From CAXBMB01 sp052078155 (GTDB lineage Bacteria; Pseudomonadota; Alphaproteobacteria; Kiloniellales; DSM-21159): DNA of 64,000 nucleotides. The notes below the pieces were generated by a model. That model saw only the letters and a list, made by a program, of their open reading frames with translations, was not told the origin of the DNA and ran no database searches. The position numbers were made by a program, and so were the translations under genes. The stretch is taken from positions 744,001 through 808,000 of the forward strand of contig JBQJBP010000001.1 in assembly GCA_052078155.1 (NCBI GenBank), written 5' to 3'. Shown here piece after piece: positions 62,716 through 64,000 of this stretch (the first letter of the stretch is position 1; each line of letters begins with the position of its first letter).

Positions 62716-63885
62716 ATGGATTTGAGCGTGTCCAAACTGCGCCTGAGCTTTCCCTACGCCGCTGTTTACTGTGGCATTTTCCTGATCATCGGCCTCTACC
62801 TACCCTTCTGGCCGCTGTGGCTGGAAAGTCGCGGCCTGTCACCGGAGATGATCGGACTGACCATTGCCATTGGTTCCTGGCTGCGCATCGGTGTCACCCC
62901 GGCCATTGCCCAGATCAGTGATCGAAGTGGTCGGGAAAAAACCGTCATGCTGCTTTTGGGCCTGGGGGCTCTGCTGACAGTCATTGGTTTCTTTTCGGTC
63001 GAAACCATTCTCGCCATCGTGCTGCTCAATACCCTCTTTACCATCACGCATTCCCCCCTGCTCCCTCTGTCGGACAGCGCGACACTCACCATGGCGGCGC
63101 GTGAAAAGATTGACTATGGCCGCATCCGGCTTTGGGGCTCGCTGGCCTTCATACTGGCCAGCAGTGGGGGCGGCTGGCTGCTCAGCGGCCGACAGCCGGA
63201 TTTGATTCTCTGGCTGCTTCTGGGGGCAGCCCTGTTTCTCTTTCTCTCCCTGCTTTGCCTTCCGCGCAGCCGGAAACCCAAGGCAAGCGGACCCAAAGCG
63301 CCACTCAAAGCCCTGCTGAACCTGCGCAGCTACTGGGGTCTGGTGGCTGCTGCGGCCTTGCTGCAGGCCAGTCACGCGGTGTTTTACGGCTTTTCATCGC
63401 TCTATTGGGAATCGCTTGGCATTGGCGAGCGAACCATCGGCTGGTTCTGGGCCGTCGGGGTGGTGGCGGAAATCCTGCTCTTTGCCGTCAGTGGGTGGAT
63501 TTTCAGTTTTCTGGGCCCCAGACGCCTGCTGATGATCGCCGGGCTCGCCGGATTGATCCGCTGGACCCTGTTGGCCTATGCCACCGATCCCTGGCTGATC
63601 TTTCCCTTGCAGGCCCTGCATGGCCTGACTTTCGGGGCGGCGCACCTGGGCACGGTCCACTATATCTCCCGCACGGCCCCGCAAGGCCTTGCCGGAACGG
63701 CTCAGGCAGTTTACACGGCCCTGTCCGGTGGCTTGGTCATGGGCTTGATGATGCTGGCAGCAGGATGGCTCTACACGGAATTGCGCGCAGACGCCTTTCT
63801 TGTCATGGCCCTTAGCGCTAGCATTGGCGGCATTATCGCCTACTATCTGCCACGTACCCAGAATCAAGCACCCAGTGCCCCATAA
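62716..63885 (+). CDS. MFS transporter, HcaT/phenylpropionate-permease-like
   Basis: A 389-residue major-facilitator protein with 12 membrane helices. The first helix begins right at the N-terminus. It has YLPFWPLWLESRGLSPEMIGL (given in two parts: YLPFWPLWLE and SRGLSPEMIGL) and the RIRLWGSLAFILAS segment typical of the PPP (phenylpropionate permease) branch. Natural substrate unknown. It is followed 44 bp later by upp. Confidence 0.82.
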   Translation: MDLSVSKLRLSFPYAAVYCGIFLIIGLYLPFWPLWLESRGLSPEMIGLTIAIGSWLRIGVTPAIAQISDRSGREKTVMLLLGLGALLTVIGFFSVETILAIVLLNTLFTITHSPLLPLSDSATLTMAAREKIDYGRIRLWGSLAFILASSGGGWLLSGRQPDLILWLLLGAALFLFLSLLCLPRSRKPKASGPKAPLKALLNLRSYWGLVAAAALLQASHAVFYGFSSLYWESLGIGERTIGWFWAVGVVAEILLFAVSGWIFSFLGPRRLLMIAGLAGLIRWTLLAYATDPWLIFPLQALHGLTFGAAHLGTVHYISRTAPQGLAGTAQAVYTALSGGLVMGLMMLAAGWLYTELRADAFLVMALSASIGGIIAYYLPRTQNQAPSAP

Positions 63886-63929
63886 AAGACAGCAGCTGGA
63901 AGCTGTCAGACAAAAAAGGACTGAGAAGC

Positions 63930-64000
63930 ATGAGCCAGGCCGACGCCTTTCCCTCGCTGACTGTAATCGATCATCCGCTCATTCAGCACAAGCTCACCAT
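63930..64000 (+). CDS. upp: Uracil phosphoribosyltransferase, N-terminal part
   Basis: The gene runs off the window; 23 codons are visible (MSQADAFPSLTVIDHPLIQ, then HKLT). VIDHPLIQHKLT is the hallmark N-terminus of Upp, which makes UMP from uracil and PRPP. AAGGA lies 10 nt upstream of the ATG. Confidence 0.82.
   Translation, partial: MSQADAFPSLTVIDHPLIQHKLT

Noticed and set aside
1..64000. CRISPR array, prophage or insertion sequence
   Set aside because: No regular spaced repeats, integrase, transposase or phage structural genes were seen.

Overview
The window looks like part of the chromosome of a marine or halotolerant alphaproteobacterium. The evidence is the gene set: glnB-glnA, a parE with typical neighbours, an ectoine-degradation pair (doeA-doeB), a citrulline/ornithine catabolic module, MotA, and very large phosphonate-utilisation content. 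Genus cannot be fixed from the sequence alone. Codon use and base composition look even by eye across the window. There is no transposase, integrase, phage gene or CRISPR array. One tRNA (His) is present.

Layout. 0-11.4 kb is mixed housekeeping and accessory: the tail of an MBOAT O-acyltransferase with an SGNH-like partner, a D-aminoacylase-type amidohydrolase, a TPR-methyltransferase, two small paralogous unknown genes, NAD(P)HX repair enzyme NnrE/NnrD, an HpaI-type aldolase and a Sel1-SPOR protein. 11.8-14.5 kb is a citrulline/ornithine module (Lrp regulator, ornithine cyclodeaminase, CtlX), followed by a chemoreceptor.

17.2-41.8 kb is a phosphonate-utilisation region of about 25 kb and is the highlight. 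It contains (i) tmpB-tmpA plus a coupled cupin-type gene, for oxidative cleavage of 2-(trimethylammonio)ethylphosphonate or a close analogue; (ii) a phnD-phnC-phnE-phnE ABC transporter with a coupled zinc-type dehydrogenase; (iii) an MFS transporter; (iv) phnW-phnA-phnY, which turns 2-aminoethylphosphonate through phosphonoacetaldehyde and phosphonoacetate into acetate and phosphate; (v) a small-molecule kinase-like protein; (vi) a second transporter of the AEP type (binding protein, ATPase, fused permease); and (vii) a Na/Pi-cotransporter-PhoU protein. Three related LysR regulators (20.0, 26.3 and 32.9 kb) are each divergent from one catabolic or transport operon. No C-P lyase core (phnGHIJ) and no phnX are present. 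Phosphonates are therefore probably used by substrate-specific hydrolytic and oxidative routes that yield carbon and nitrogen as well as phosphate.

42-46 kb holds ectoine hydrolase and N-acetyl-diaminobutyrate deacetylase, an amino-acid-type binding protein and tRNA-His. 46-64 kb is mostly core: an aminotransferase, glnB-glnA behind a strong sigma-54 promoter match, motA, a methyltransferase, a hydrolase-OsmC fusion, a thioesterase, parE, a lipoprotein, an isochorismatase/hydrolase pair, an RhlE-type DEAD-box helicase, a stand-alone Lrp-type ligand-binding domain, an MFS transporter and the start of upp.

An undescribed-looking interspersed repeat of about 100 bp occurs at least three times (5.8, 21.1 and 35.3 kb). 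Two of the copies lie within the phosphonate region.
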